Below are positions 38,659 to 45,929 of a DNA stretch of 64,000 nt, piece by piece. How positions within the stretch are numbered: position 1 is the stretch's first letter; each line of letters begins with the position of its first letter. This DNA comes from Hofstenia miamia (taxonomy: Eukaryota; Xenacoelomorpha; Acoela; Hofsteniidae): assembly GCA_900660155.1 (NCBI GenBank), contig CABFPE010000007.1, positions 129,758-193,757 of the forward strand, written 5' to 3'. The position numbers and the translations under genes were made by a program. The notes beneath the pieces were generated by a model, which ran no database searches, was not told the DNA's origin, and saw only the letters and a program-made list of their open reading frames with translations.

Positions 38659-41600
38659 TATACTGAGCTTCGAAATATTTGAAATATCAAACGCAGTTAA
38701 AAATTTAGACCGGTTTCGATTGCTAAGAATCATCGTCAGTAATAAATGCGGTAAATGAATATTTTACAATCAACTACACTAAAGAAAGGAATTCATAAAT
38801 ATATTGCATGCACTATAAGTCTAAAATTATTGATGTTTTTCCGAAATTTATTTACATAAACATGAAATAAATAAGAAAATTTTAAAATTTTACTAAGATC
38901 ACAACATCATAAAATCGGTGAACAAATTTTTATTAAAGCTGCAAACAAATATAGTATTGATTTTTCATAGTCATAACGATACCGCGGCATTTTGAGTGAT
39001 ACCGACCCGAACTGACTCCCAAAATTTTCATAACGCCGGGCCCTACTAAGCATGTCGGAAGCCATGTTAAGACGGAAGATAAGAAAGCAGACAAACGCAA
39101 GATATAATAAAGCAGTCACCAAATATATCTGTTAGAGGACAATTTTTTATCCATGCACAAACTGTAAATATGTCATGTCAGTAAAAAAGCTATCATTAAA
39201 CTTGATATAGCAGGAAAAAGGGCAAACCACAATATTATCATTGGAACCTCAAAGAATTTATAATACAGGTAGCAATGGAAAAGACTCTTGAAAAATTCTC
39301 GGCCTAATTATGGATACAACCAATGTCACGTTTGGATACAAACAACATTACGTCGTCTCCATTTCGATCATATTCTGAGAAAGATATTCTGAAATGACAT
39401 CTCACAATGTATTGACAACGGGTGCGAGTATCGGTACGTGGATATTTTAGAATACCCTCAACAGTATTAATCTGGTAGTATGAGAAACATTCAAAATGAT
39501 GCTGTATATCAAATACAAAAATTTGTGCCATTGAAGATCATTAGATAAACTTAAGCCTGTTGAAAAGTTGTCCGATAATGAATTGAATCTACAATAGATA
39601 ATAGTGTCTAAATATGAAACTCATTATAAGTCGAATTGAAACAGATGAAGAATCTATCGAATATGTCGCTGGGTGAACCGCTAAAACAATAGGGAAGGGG
39701 AAAAGGCAGCGGAGAGAAAACAGTACATCAATAAGTAACTTCTATCATAGCCTTAGTATGTTGAAATCGTAGACCTTCCTAGATAAAGAAAGTAGGAATG
39801 TAAATATGAATCTTACAAAAATGCAATGTGATTTTATATTTGATCAGATCTATTTTCCACAGAGTGCAAATTCGATCAAGAAAACAGAACGAAAAAGAAC
39901 TTAAGCAAACTCGGTAAATCAACAAAGATAATGCTAATATTAAATAATTAATAAAAGTTGTACTTACAAAGTTTCAATATCCCAAATGATTACACTAGAA
40001 TTTTTGCCTGAATCGGCAGTGGCCAACCAGCGTTTATCTTGACTGGCAGCCATGCACGTGATAGCGTTGCTGTGGCCCTGAAGCAACTTTTGATTATTAC
40101 TGAGATAATCATACAAAATGACGACATTCGCACATGCGTAGACAACGGAAGTTCGTTCGCCATTGCACATGTTGATAGTGGGAATAGTAGTATTGATTCC
40201 AAAAGACCATTTCAAGTTCTAAAAACGTAAATTAACATAATGAAGATTCTGCAATTATACGTATTAAAAATATTAAAAATGGAAACGAAATAATTGTACA
40301 GAAAAAGCCATTGCTGTTTAATCATTGAAGCAAAATTCCAGAAAATTCACAACCTAGTCATGCTCCACAATTATGACTACAAACAGTTGTTTTCACTTCT
40401 TTGCAATACTTTTCGCTTATTTGAAATTTGCATAATGTGTTTTTAAGCATTCTAAGTAAAATACTACATTTTACAATTGAAGTTATGAACTACATACTTT
40501 CCCTTGCACTTAGTATCTAATTATTTAGGTTTTGCACTTTTCAAGTCTGATTTGTTGTAAAGGAGCGACATCTGAACTCAAAATTCAACATAAAACTCAA
40601 ATGAATTGTGAGAGGAAATGTTGCCCGGTGCTTCTGAAAATTTTGATAACTTTATATGTAAAAACAGAAAAGAACAATCCATTCGTAAGAGAAAATTTAT
40701 TTGTTTAATTAAATGACGCATTTATATATATATATATATATATATNNNNNNNNNNNNNNNNNNNNNNNNNNNNNNNNNNNNNNNNNNNNNNNNNNNNNNN
40801 NNNNNNNNNNNNNNNNNNNNNNNNNNNNNNNNNNNNNNNNNNNNNNNNNNNNNNNNNNNNNNNNNNNNNNNNNNNNNNNNNNNNNNNNNNNNNNNNNNNN
40901 NNNNNNNNNNNNNNNNNNNNNNNNNNNNNNNNNNNNNNNNNNNNNNNNNNNNNNNNNNNNNNNNNNNNNNNNNNNNNNNNNNNNNNNNNNNNNNNNNNNN
41001 NNNNNNNNNNNNNTATATATATATATATATATATATTCGCACTCTACACAACCTCGAGTAATAAAACTAAATATAAACGAGGCCGCCACAACTTTAGCAC
41101 CACAACTAACGGCATGTGATGGAAAAGTGCATAGTACATAAAGTAACAAATATTCAAATTGTAATGAATCACAGTATATGAAAAGGGTTTGTAATTAAAA
41201 CTCACGCACCAAACAATGAGTAGGAACGGATACTTTTTTCTCAATGTCGCCACTGCTCGATGTTTCAAGCTAAAAAGTATTCTATAATAGGTATTGTAAA
41301 TTGAAAACGATGCCAAATATGTATAAAAAACTTTTATTTTACCGCAGAATTCTCTTCTTGTGAAGTAGGTTCTGGTTGCGATGTGCCTTCACTGTAATTC
41401 TTGCTGGAATCTTGAGTATCTAGTATGTCGTTGAATGCAACTGTCGGTTCTTGAAAACTTGTATTCAACTCCTCCTGTATCTTATCTGAAGATGCAATTC
41501 CTGATGAATTAATGGCAACACTTTGTTCTAAAAATTCCTGAGAAATTAAATCTAGAAACACACAAATACCTATAGTTGTAATAGGATCCTTTGGTTCGGT

Positions 41601-42159
41601 GGGATCAGAAACAGCCATCAGTTGTTCATTATCAGCTTGGTTATCGCTAACATTAGTTCGCTCAGCTGAGTCTAATGCATTGACTACGTTTGCTTCAGTA
41701 TTTTCCAAATCTACCGGTAATTCACCTGCTGCATTTTCTGTTAAATCTTGATCAACATCATTGTGAACTTCTGACATGCCTGGTGTCTCAACTTCATCTA
41801 ATGCATTTTCATCTACCTTTTCAAATTCCTGAACATTTTCCTCATCATTCATATGTGGAGTTCTTCCAACATTGTCAGTCTCTAAATTATCAGACGTAGG
41901 TGTTAAACCAGTATTTGATAGCTCGACATTATCGGAGACATCAACTTGCTGACTTTGATATACGTTTTCTGGATCTTGTGCATTCTCATTTTGCTCCTTA
42001 CTATCACGAGGAATACTATCATCGGGCTCTTCTATTTTATCTTGTGAGAAGTCTTCATTTACAACAACATTATCTTCTACATCATCTAATTATGAATTAT
42101 TAAATGAACGTTGTAACAAAGATACCTGTTTCGTTAGGAATATTATCGGGAGTGCTCAT
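16867..42159 (-). CDS. CFAP251: CFAP251 (WDR66), radial-spoke/CSC WD-repeat protein, 22 coding exons
   Basis: CFAP251 belongs to the calmodulin- and spoke-associated complex at the base of radial spoke 3 in motile cilia and flagella, with CFAP61 and CFAP91. Exons, 5' to 3' on the minus strand: 42126-42159, 41343-42085, 41210-41269, 39968-40218, 30135-30243, 29932-30093, 29723-29888, 28099-28186, 26621-26772, 24714-24877, 23487-23542, 22930-23069, 22712-22873, 22163-22317, 21713-21856, 21487-21569, 21300-21444, 19766-19857, 18648-18882, 18458-18548, 18276-18413, 16867-17144. All have GT donors and mostly TTTAG acceptors, and every phase agrees, giving 1,215 residues against about 1,150 in human from memory. 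Residues 1-259 are acidic, about 280-968 are WD repeats ([28 protein letters not shown]), and about 969-1215 are the conserved C-terminus ([26 protein letters not shown]-like block). Identity is from remembered family sequence; exon ends are read directly. It looks intact. Confidence 0.93.
18276..28186 (-). CDS. CFAP251: CFAP251 exons 8-21, later WD repeats and conserved C-terminal start
   Basis: Diagnostic pieces in order: [19 protein letters not shown] (exon 8), [16 protein letters not shown] (9), [20 protein letters not shown] (10), [17 protein letters not shown] (12), [18 protein letters not shown] (13), [13 protein letters not shown] (14), [17 protein letters not shown] (15), GPTYGSPIE (16), [18 protein letters not shown] (17), [13 protein letters not shown] (18), [11 protein letters not shown] and RALGFYPSE (19), [19 protein letters not shown] (20), [10 protein letters not shown] (21). 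Each matches the corresponding vertebrate block in order. The acceptor of exon 16 (cut at 21570) lies about 15 bp from an (AT)n tract. The exon 20/21 junction uses a C|TG split codon. Confidence 0.9.
19280..19365 (-). mobile_element. Possible hAT-like terminal fragment
   Basis: Within the intron between exons 17 and 18's downstream neighbour there is a GC-richer patch with repeated CGGGT/ACCCG words (TCGGGTCGGGTTTAATCGGG, then ACCCGATATTAC) ending near ACACACATCCCTCGAG. Such CCCGA-rich ends, with an AGGGATGTGTGTAT-like terminus on the minus strand, are typical of hAT-like non-autonomous elements. No partner end or target duplication was found. Confidence 0.35.
20500..20627 (+). mobile_element. 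hAT-like terminal fragment (CGCCGGGCCTA end)
   Basis: A run of CGACTCGAGACCCGACC-type words ends with CGACTCGCCGGGCCTA at about 20612-20627. That terminus resembles the right end of the complete hAT element at 36196-37795 (CGCCGGGCCCTA). I could not find the opposite end or an 8-bp duplication. The start of the open frame at 20603 falls inside this fragment. Confidence 0.45.
20603..20863 (+). CDS. Unrecognised open frame nested in a CFAP251 intron, opposite strand
   Basis: This is an 86-codon frame. The first nine or so codons lie in a hAT-like end, so the natural start may instead be the ATG at about 20663, which directly follows an acceptor-like TATACAG. The remaining roughly 66 residues have balanced composition (for example [47 protein letters not shown] at the end). 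They use codons such as CGA, GCA and GGC unlike the surrounding AT-rich noise. I do not recognise the family. It may be the last exon of a nested gene, a processed copy, or chance. Confidence 0.35.
   Translation: MSRLAGPNCILYFGANGNIQMDTLRTVRSENASQNYRTASFKPYRIVGLGDSEITLNWYDQAIARQGFEGAAKAVEHLGDEPLPRQ
22541..22634. mobile_element. piggyBac-like MITE with TTAA target duplication
   Basis: TTAA (22541-22544 and 22631-22634) flanks an 86-bp insert that begins CACTAGAACAGCGA and ends TCGCGTTTCTAGTG. These are near-perfect inverted ends. TTAA duplication with short CACTAGA-type termini is diagnostic of the piggyBac superfamily. It sits in the intron between CFAP251 exons 14 and 13 and has no coding capacity. 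Confidence 0.75.
28393..28414. repeat. Poly-G tract with an internal N
   Basis: About 21 G residues are interrupted by a single N at 28405, in the intron between CFAP251 exons 8 and 7. The true length is uncertain, because homopolymers of this size are hard to read. G runs on the coding-opposite strand could form a G-quadruplex. Confidence 0.7.
28577..29184 (-). mobile_element. Tc1/mariner relic with TA target site
   Basis: The element starts at 28579 with CAGTCCTGCGAAAAAGTTTG and ends at 29182 with its inverted counterpart (CAGTTCTGTAAAAAAGCTTG on the minus strand). The inverted ends continue for about 37 bp, and TA flanks both sides (28577-28578 and 29183-29184). On the minus strand near 28910-28960 a short reading [10 protein letters not shown] matches the DLNPIEN box of Tc1 transposase. 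At 604 bp it is an internally deleted, decayed copy in the intron between exons 8 and 7. Confidence 0.8.
29526..29735. repeat. 105-bp tandem duplication covering the exon 7 splice donor
   Basis: Copies 29526-29630 and 29631-29735 are nearly identical; one C/T difference is visible early in the unit. The higher-coordinate copy contains the last 13 or so bases of CFAP251 exon 7 plus its donor (GGCGAAAG|GTTTTTAC at 29723/29722). The other copy repeats the same donor 105 nt into the intron, at 29618/29617. Confidence 0.9.
29723..40218 (-). CDS. CFAP251: CFAP251 exons 4-7, first WD repeats, split by a 9.7-kb intron
   Basis: Exon 4 (39968-40218) begins NLKWSFGIN and contains [19 protein letters not shown] and [10 protein letters not shown]. 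Exon 5 (30135-30243) carries [16 protein letters not shown]. Exon 6 (29932-30093) carries [12 protein letters not shown] and [17 protein letters not shown]. Exon 7 (29723-29888) carries [17 protein letters not shown] and GNVVIW. The order and spacing match vertebrate WDR66. The intron between exons 4 and 5 (30244-39967) is the largest in the gene and holds most of the transposon insertions. Exon 7 ends inside a 105-bp tandem duplication that also copies its splice donor. Confidence 0.9.
30971..31075 (+). repeat. Three perfect 35-bp tandem repeats
   Basis: The unit GACTACTAAAGAACGAGGTT plus CTGCAAGAAAGTTTC occurs three times with no visible difference. It lies in the large CFAP251 intron. Perfect identity implies a recent minisatellite expansion or gene conversion. 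Confidence 0.9.
31252..31914 (+). mobile_element. PIF/Harbinger-type element relic with TGA target duplication
   Basis: The ends are GGCCCAGTTTATTACAGCCC (from 31255) and the inverted copy ending at 31911 (GGCCCAGTTCATTACAGCCC on the minus strand), extending to GTGCAA. A 3-bp TGA repeats at 31252-31254 and 31912-31914. A 3-bp TNA-type duplication with GGCCC termini fits PIF/Harbinger. The plus-strand frame 31324-31599 contains a basic stretch ([20 protein letters not shown]) and a [10 protein letters not shown] end, like the N-terminus of Harbinger transposases. At 657 bp it is a deleted copy. Confidence 0.7.
33270..33626. mobile_element. hAT MITE with perfect 8-bp target duplication
   Basis: CTATATAC at 33270-33277 and 33619-33626 flanks a 341-bp insert. 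The insert begins CAGGAACGTATGTAGG and ends with the inverted CAGGGACGTATTTAGG. Inner ends repeat GGTGGGGCCA words on both sides. An 8-bp duplication with CAGG-type ends identifies the hAT superfamily. There is no transposase. The intact duplication suggests a fairly young insertion in the large CFAP251 intron. Confidence 0.85.
33950..35330 (+). mobile_element. Ty3/gypsy-like retroelement fossil
   Basis: The plus strand carries a gag-like region (33990-34770) and then RT-like pieces. Near 34770-34860 the reading [15 protein letters not shown] matches the gypsy L-x-x-G-I-I-x-P-S box. Near 34970-35130 there are [17 protein letters not shown] and [19 protein letters not shown], matching the palm motifs of gypsy RT. 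At 35210-35280 a connection-like segment follows. No LTRs were found and the copy has several breaks. It lies in sense opposite to CFAP251 within its largest intron. Confidence 0.65.
37404..37660 (-). mobile_element. Penelope-like element (PLE) 3' tail, copy A
   Basis: The minus strand aligns block by block with the tail of the PLE at 44.8 kb: AGTGCATGCAATAT / AGTGTATGCAATAT, TAGTGTAGTTGATTGTAAA / AAGTGTAGTATATTGTAAA, TTTACCGCA / TTACCGCA, then CTGACGATGA and CGAAAC. It therefore belongs to the same or a sister family. The coding part is not readable. It is nested inside the 1.6-kb hAT element. Confidence 0.55.
37463..37500 (-). ncRNA. Hammerhead-ribozyme-like motif in PLE tail A
   Basis: On the minus strand: TTA, CTGACGA (37497-37491), one extra T, stem GATT...AATC around CTTAGC, GAAA (37475-37472), a minimal C-CG-G stem III, GTC (37468-37466), then TAA. 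The CTGANGA, GAAA and GTH elements occur in the right order for a type I hammerhead, with a 3-bp stem I. The extra base before stem II is non-canonical. A near-identical copy lies at 38715-38752 within the duplicated block. Confidence 0.45.
38390..38613 (+). mobile_element. PLE C-terminal and tail remnant, copy B
   Basis: The plus strand near 38440-38480 reads [13 protein letters not shown], resembling the ICEALLIKQHNKEN end of the GIY-YIG region of the PLE at 44.7 kb. It is followed, after similar spacing, by ATTGTAAA, TTGCCGCA, TTGTT and CTGATGATGA...GAAAACGTTT. It ends directly at a (AT)n tract. It is more decayed than copy C and carries stops. Confidence 0.5.
38583..38613 (+). ncRNA. Degraded hammerhead-like motif in PLE tail B
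   Basis: CTGATGA (38583-38589) is followed by a T, a hairpin ATTTTAAAAT and GAAAAC (38604-38609). The GAAA and CTGANGA boxes survive, but the sequence that would form stem III and the cleavage triplet runs into the (AT)n tract, so this copy looks inactive. Confidence 0.3.
38656..39534. repeat. 881-bp duplicated block, copy B
   Basis: Second copy of 37404-38284, again starting at the edge of an (AT)n tract (38613-38655) and running into unique intron sequence towards CFAP251 exon 4. The sequence left of the (AT)n differs between copies: A is preceded by hAT interior, B by a PLE tail on the plus strand. Confidence 0.85.
40746..41013. other. Assembly gap of 268 N inside an (AT)n tract
   Basis: Ns are flanked on both sides by (AT)n (40723-40745 and 41014-41035), in the intron between CFAP251 exons 4 and 3. 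The true length is unknown. No coding exon appears to be missing, because exon 3 (ends phase 0) and exon 4 (starts phase 0) fit together. Confidence 0.95.
41343..42085 (-). CDS. CFAP251: CFAP251 exon 2, acidic low-complexity N-terminal region
   Basis: This 743-nt exon codes for about 248 residues rich in Asp, Glu, Asn, Ser and Gln, with no globular motif. Vertebrate CFAP251 also has a long Glu-rich N-terminus, so the position and composition fit. The frame runs from an ATTAG acceptor at 42086 to a GCG|GTAAAA donor at 41343. An in-frame 18-nt GT...AG stretch inside the exon (about 41555-41573) is treated as coding because it is too short for an animal intron. Confidence 0.85.
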
Positions 42160-42167
42160 ACTAAAGC
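42126..42167 (-). CDS. CFAP251: CFAP251 exon 1, start codon and 5' splice acceptor
   Basis: The ATG is at 42159-42157, and the exon encodes [11 protein letters not shown] plus the first base of the next codon before a GTATCT donor. Just 8 nt upstream of the ATG is a strong acceptor (TTTTGTCCTTTTAG, cut after 42168). The first visible exon is therefore only about 42 nt, and the mRNA 5' end must come from an upstream exon or from a trans-spliced leader. I chose this ATG because it is the only one that splices in phase onto the long acidic exon. Confidence 0.75.
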
Positions 42168-42169
42168 CT

Positions 42170-44440
42170 AAAAGGACAAAATTTACAAAAAACAGGAAAC
42201 TACAATTAAAATATCTACAAAATATACATACACGATTTGAAAATGTAGCAACAATAGTAAATAATACTGGGATATTTAATGCACGTTTTGAAGAAATAAA
42301 AAATCAAAATGAATATTCTCTTATTCCATTTTTTGTAAAATCTATACATATATATAAGAATTTCAGTGTGTAGTTTAGGCCTATCTAATGAAAAAGTAGG
42401 CCTATTATTGGATACATTCAGCATACAAGCTAAACTCGATTGTCAGTATTTTGTCTAAAACAATATCGTTTATGAATTATAAGGGAGTTGTTACTGTTAG
42501 TAAATATCTTATGAAAATTTAAAACAGCTGAGATATTTAACTCCCCATAGTTTAAATATAGATACCCTTAGGTTGACGCACCATGTTCTTAATAGTTTAG
42601 TAACCAAATTTCAATCAAAACAATTGATACTCCGAAATTGTCAATTACAGAAAGTTCTAAAAATGTAAATGGCAGTCACTATTTGATTAATTTCAAAATT
42701 TCTAAACACAGCAATTATATTCGACTGAGGCATATGTTTTCAGATATCAGTCTCAGTAGAGCAAATTCATTTCAATTCAGAAACAACATCTTGTGTCACT
42801 GCATGGGTCAATATTACACATTTTTTAATCAAATAACTAAGAATTACAACTATAGACAGATTAATAACTATATTGAAAACAGGAAAATGAGTGACACTAC
42901 TTGACTGGATTACGTTTTAATCAAGATTTGGTTTTTTACTTTGAGAACATGATGAAGTGGAACTTATATTATTATAATTCTTGCATAAAATTTAGAAAAA
43001 TTAAGTATTAAGAATGAAAATCCATAATGTCATCCAAGGACATAATTAACTTTATTTCTGCTGGGTATGCCGCCCATGAGCGCTTGATGTTTGTCCCTCT
43101 TACTTTAAAAAGTTGACGACGCCTCAGTGCATGAGAGTAAGAAATATAATTGATTTGTAAAATACAGTTGCAAAAATGGTAATTAAATATCCAACTGCAT
43201 TAATTTGATACAAATTGACAAAGTTTTATTACATGTGTTTAGTATTCCTTTTCAAAATGAAGTGGGTCATGATAATACAACCTTTGGAAAAGTTTACCTA
43301 TTTTATGCCGTAATTTGATGCATATAAAAATAAATGTATGGCAATTCATTCATAGGGTAAACAACTAAATTTTAAAATTTATATCCAAGGTTTTTTATTA
43401 AAGTTTCGTTTTTGCATAATTTTAAATCCGTGGTAACCCCTGCAGTAAAAAACTTTGGTCTAATATATGTGCGCGACAAGGACACATACAAATGCTCTTA
43501 CATGAAAATAAAAAAAATAAAGTCAATTTTTGAGCCACTTATAAATGTGATTTAAATGCCTCAAAATCTCACATAACACGTTTTTATGCTAAAATAAAGC
43601 ACGTGGAGTGCAAACACAGAGAATTTAAGTATTTTCCTTATGACGCGGATATATATATATATATATATAATTAGGAATGGAATTGACTGCTTCCAAATGT
43701 CTTCACTTTACCGAAATCATTGATGCTTCTATGGAATAAACATTGTCGCAAAAATATATTTAGTATTCGGAGCATTAGAGAGGTCTCTAAAATATATCTA
43801 AACTGACAGTACCTAGAATAGGAATGCTCGCATATTGTTTTAAAATAAATGTCTGTTATTTGAGAATTGGTACCCCGATGACAATAATCAGTGAAGATAG
43901 AGCTTCCAAAATCATTGCGTGGCTTTTTTTGAATCATCCTTTCTACACAAGATAAATTAATTTTATTGTAATATTTTGCCTTATGGCATTAATGTGTGAG
44001 CCAAATTACAAAGCATATAAATTTGATATAAATATAAATTGCAATGTAAAGGTATTCTTTATTTTCTCCAAATCTCATTAATTTGTAAACATATAGTTAA
44101 AGCAAACTTTTTTCGTATTCAGCTAACAGCAATAGCCACAAATTTGTTCATTGTTTTATAGATGAAAAAATGAAAAAATTAAAATTTTGTTTTACCTAGC
44201 AACATATATTTTAAAAGCAAAATTTGTGATTTGGTGGCATATTTTTATAATATATTGAAAACCATTGAAAGCATCTTAAATACTTTTTTTTGGATTTCTG
44301 ATTAGATTTAAATCTTCAGCAAATCAGCCAAGAGCTTTGCAGATTTTAATTTCGTTTGATTTATCAAAAGGGCCAACTTATTTTTCTAATGGAAATGTTG
44401 AAAAGAAACATGACCTGATATTTTACAAACATAATTAATT
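42170..44440. other. Spacer upstream of CFAP251
   Basis: No gene recognised. It contains an (AT)n tract at about 43651-43669 and short biased frames only. The CFAP251 promoter, or an upstream 5' exon, should lie here if the transcript is not trans-spliced, but I see no clear core-promoter motif. Confidence 0.5.
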
Positions 44441-44452
44441 CATTATTTGACA

Positions 44453-44497
44453 TTAATACAAAAACGTTTCGACTATATTATAGTCATCGTCAGTTAA
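44453..44497 (-). ncRNA. Hammerhead-ribozyme-like motif, left arm
   Basis: On the minus strand: TTAA, CTGACGA (44493-44487), extra T, GACTA..TAGTC stem II, GAAA, CG, TTTT, TGTA, TTAA. Stem I is TTAA/TTAA, the triplet before cleavage is GTA (44459-44457), and stem III is a short A-C-G with U-G-U pairing. Stem II is longer here (5 bp) than in the right arm. Confidence 0.45.
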
Positions 44498-44596
44498 CAA
44501 TATTTTTGCGGTAATAAAAGTTTACAATATACTACACTTTATAATTTAATGATATTGCATACACTAAAATAATTTAATCTCATTCTTGCCTAAGCT

Positions 44597-44931
44597 ACAT
44601 TTGGTATTTGCATTAAGGAACATCTTAACGGGCATCTTGAAACAGAAATATTCACTCACCATCATGAATTAAAGAAAGAAAATTTTGAAATAGCCATGAA
44701 AACAACACACACTAAGATCTGTGAGGCTCTATTAATTAAACAACATAACAAAGAAAACATCATGAATAAACAATGTAATTTAGGCAAGAATGAGATTAAA
44801 TTATTTTAGTGTATGCAATATCATTAAATTATAAAGTGTAGTATATTGTAAACTTTTATTACCGCAAAAATATTGTTAACTGACGATGACTATAATACAG
44901 TCGAAACGTTTTTGTATTAATGTCAAATAAT
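44597..44931 (+). mobile_element. Penelope-like element C-terminus (GIY-YIG end) and tail
   Basis: The plus-strand frame to the TAG at 44807-44809 reads FTHHHELKKENFEIAMKTT, then TKICEALLIKQHNKENIMN and ending NLGKNEIKLF. The H-H..., E-A-L-L-I-K and N-x-Q-like spacing is typical of the C-terminal end of the GIY-YIG endonuclease domain of Penelope-like retroelements. The frame is followed by about 65 bp and then the hammerhead-like motif. The 5' part of the element is missing, which is usual for these elements. Confidence 0.6.
44876..44920 (+). ncRNA. Hammerhead-ribozyme-like motif, right arm
   Basis: TTAA (44876-44879), CTGACGA (44880-44886), extra T, GACT (44888-44891), 7-nt loop, AGTC (44899-44902), GAAA (44903-44906), CG, TTTT, T, GTA (44914-44916), TTAA (44917-44920). 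All three stems of a type I hammerhead can be drawn and the predicted cleavage is after 44916. The unpaired T between CTGACGA and stem II is the one departure from the textbook core. Hammerheads are known in terminal repeats of Penelope-like elements. Confidence 0.5.
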
Positions 44932-45728
44932 TATATGAATCTCAGTAAATTAACTTTTGAATCTCTTGAATTTTAGATCCTGAAATGATAGTTACCATAG
45001 ATGTGTGCGTTTCAATTTAAAATAATTACTTTTAGATAAATGGTTTCAAATGAATAACGCTGAGAACAAGTATAACAAAATCCTTGAAATCTATCTATTT
45101 GTTAATTGATGAGGAATACAATATCCTTCTAAAAGAAGAATAATAGGGCGTACATATTGTTTTTATTATGTATATCATTAACAGGAACCAAATGTCAATA
45201 AAGTTTTTATATAAAGTAATAAGTTTTCATATGGAAACTTAAATAAACAAAAATGAGTATTAATCACGGGGTCACCAAATATTTACATTATCTGTATATT
45301 AATATAAATACATAACAATATTTGACAAAATTTGATATAGCACAGAAATAACATTTCTCATAATTTTGAACACAATTCAATTGACTACTAAACTAAAACT
45401 GTCAGGTTGGCTTAGATTAGAAAATCGACACCCCCAACATACTTCAAAAGAATTAATTGCTTTTAATATACAATATAGTACTAAAAGTCTCTTTTGAAAT
45501 TATATAAAGTTACTTTGTCCAATTGCACAAATTATTAGATATCTAAGTCAAGAGTAATAGAGATCCCTATTTATACATTTGAATAGGAACTTTGCCGTAC
45601 ACAAAGTTTGGAGGACACGAATATAAACATAGTAGTAAAAAAAGCATCCGTCTGTGCTCCAAAAGAAACTGTACCTCTATGTAAAATCAAACAATTTAAT
45701 TCAACCAGCAATTGCTAAAAATTTATTG

Positions 45729-45929
45729 TTAATCACTGGTTATATCTGAAGTTATGAGGCCATTTATAGCTATCACTTCAAAATTGACTGCTATTCCAGA
45801 TTCACCATTGGAACACCTTTGCAAGTGACAAAATCCATTAATTAATTTTGCTATGCTTCGGTTATTTGGTTCTACAGATGAAAACTGTGCAAGTAGTTTT
45901 CCGCTGTGTCTTCCTCCTGAAAAACGCAT
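45729..45929 (-). CDS. Uncharacterised small open frame
   Basis: 66 codons starting MRFSGGRHSGKLLAQFSSVE and ending INGLITSDITSD. Residue composition is balanced (G, S, R, N, E, V) and unlike the K/N/I/F-rich chance frames around it. An in-frame stop lies four codons or so upstream of the ATG, and an AG (GACTTTGGCAG) lies 3 nt before it. It could be an exon of an unrecognised gene or chance. I recognise no family. Confidence 0.25.
   Translation of the reverse strand: MRFSGGRHSGKLLAQFSSVEPNNRSIAKLINGFCHLQRCSNGESGIAVNFEVIAINGLITSDITSD

Larger units (their letters stand above)
44442..44931. repeat. Inverted repeat, two 157-bp arms around a PLE end
   Basis: The left arm 44442-44598 is the near-perfect reverse complement of the right arm 44775-44931. 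The arms start ATTATTTGACATTAATAC and end near AATCTCATTCTTGCCTAA. The 176-bp spacer and the start of the right arm carry PLE coding sequence. Each arm carries a complete hammerhead-like motif, pointing in opposite directions. Confidence 0.9.

Noticed and set aside
38715-38752. Independent fourth hammerhead-like locus
   Set aside because: It lies in the near-identical 881-bp block that is probably the same locus assembled twice.
40709-41149. Long open frames across the N gap
   Set aside because: They consist of undefined bases and (AT)n read as Tyr-Ile repeats.
41555-41573. An 18-nt GT...AG stretch in CFAP251 exon 2 that might be an ultra-short intron
   Set aside because: It is in frame, contains no stop, and is far below the size at which animal introns are spliced.
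43671-43937. Minus-strand 88-codon frame directly after an (AT)n tract
   Set aside because: No motif, no conserved block and no splice context; treated as chance.
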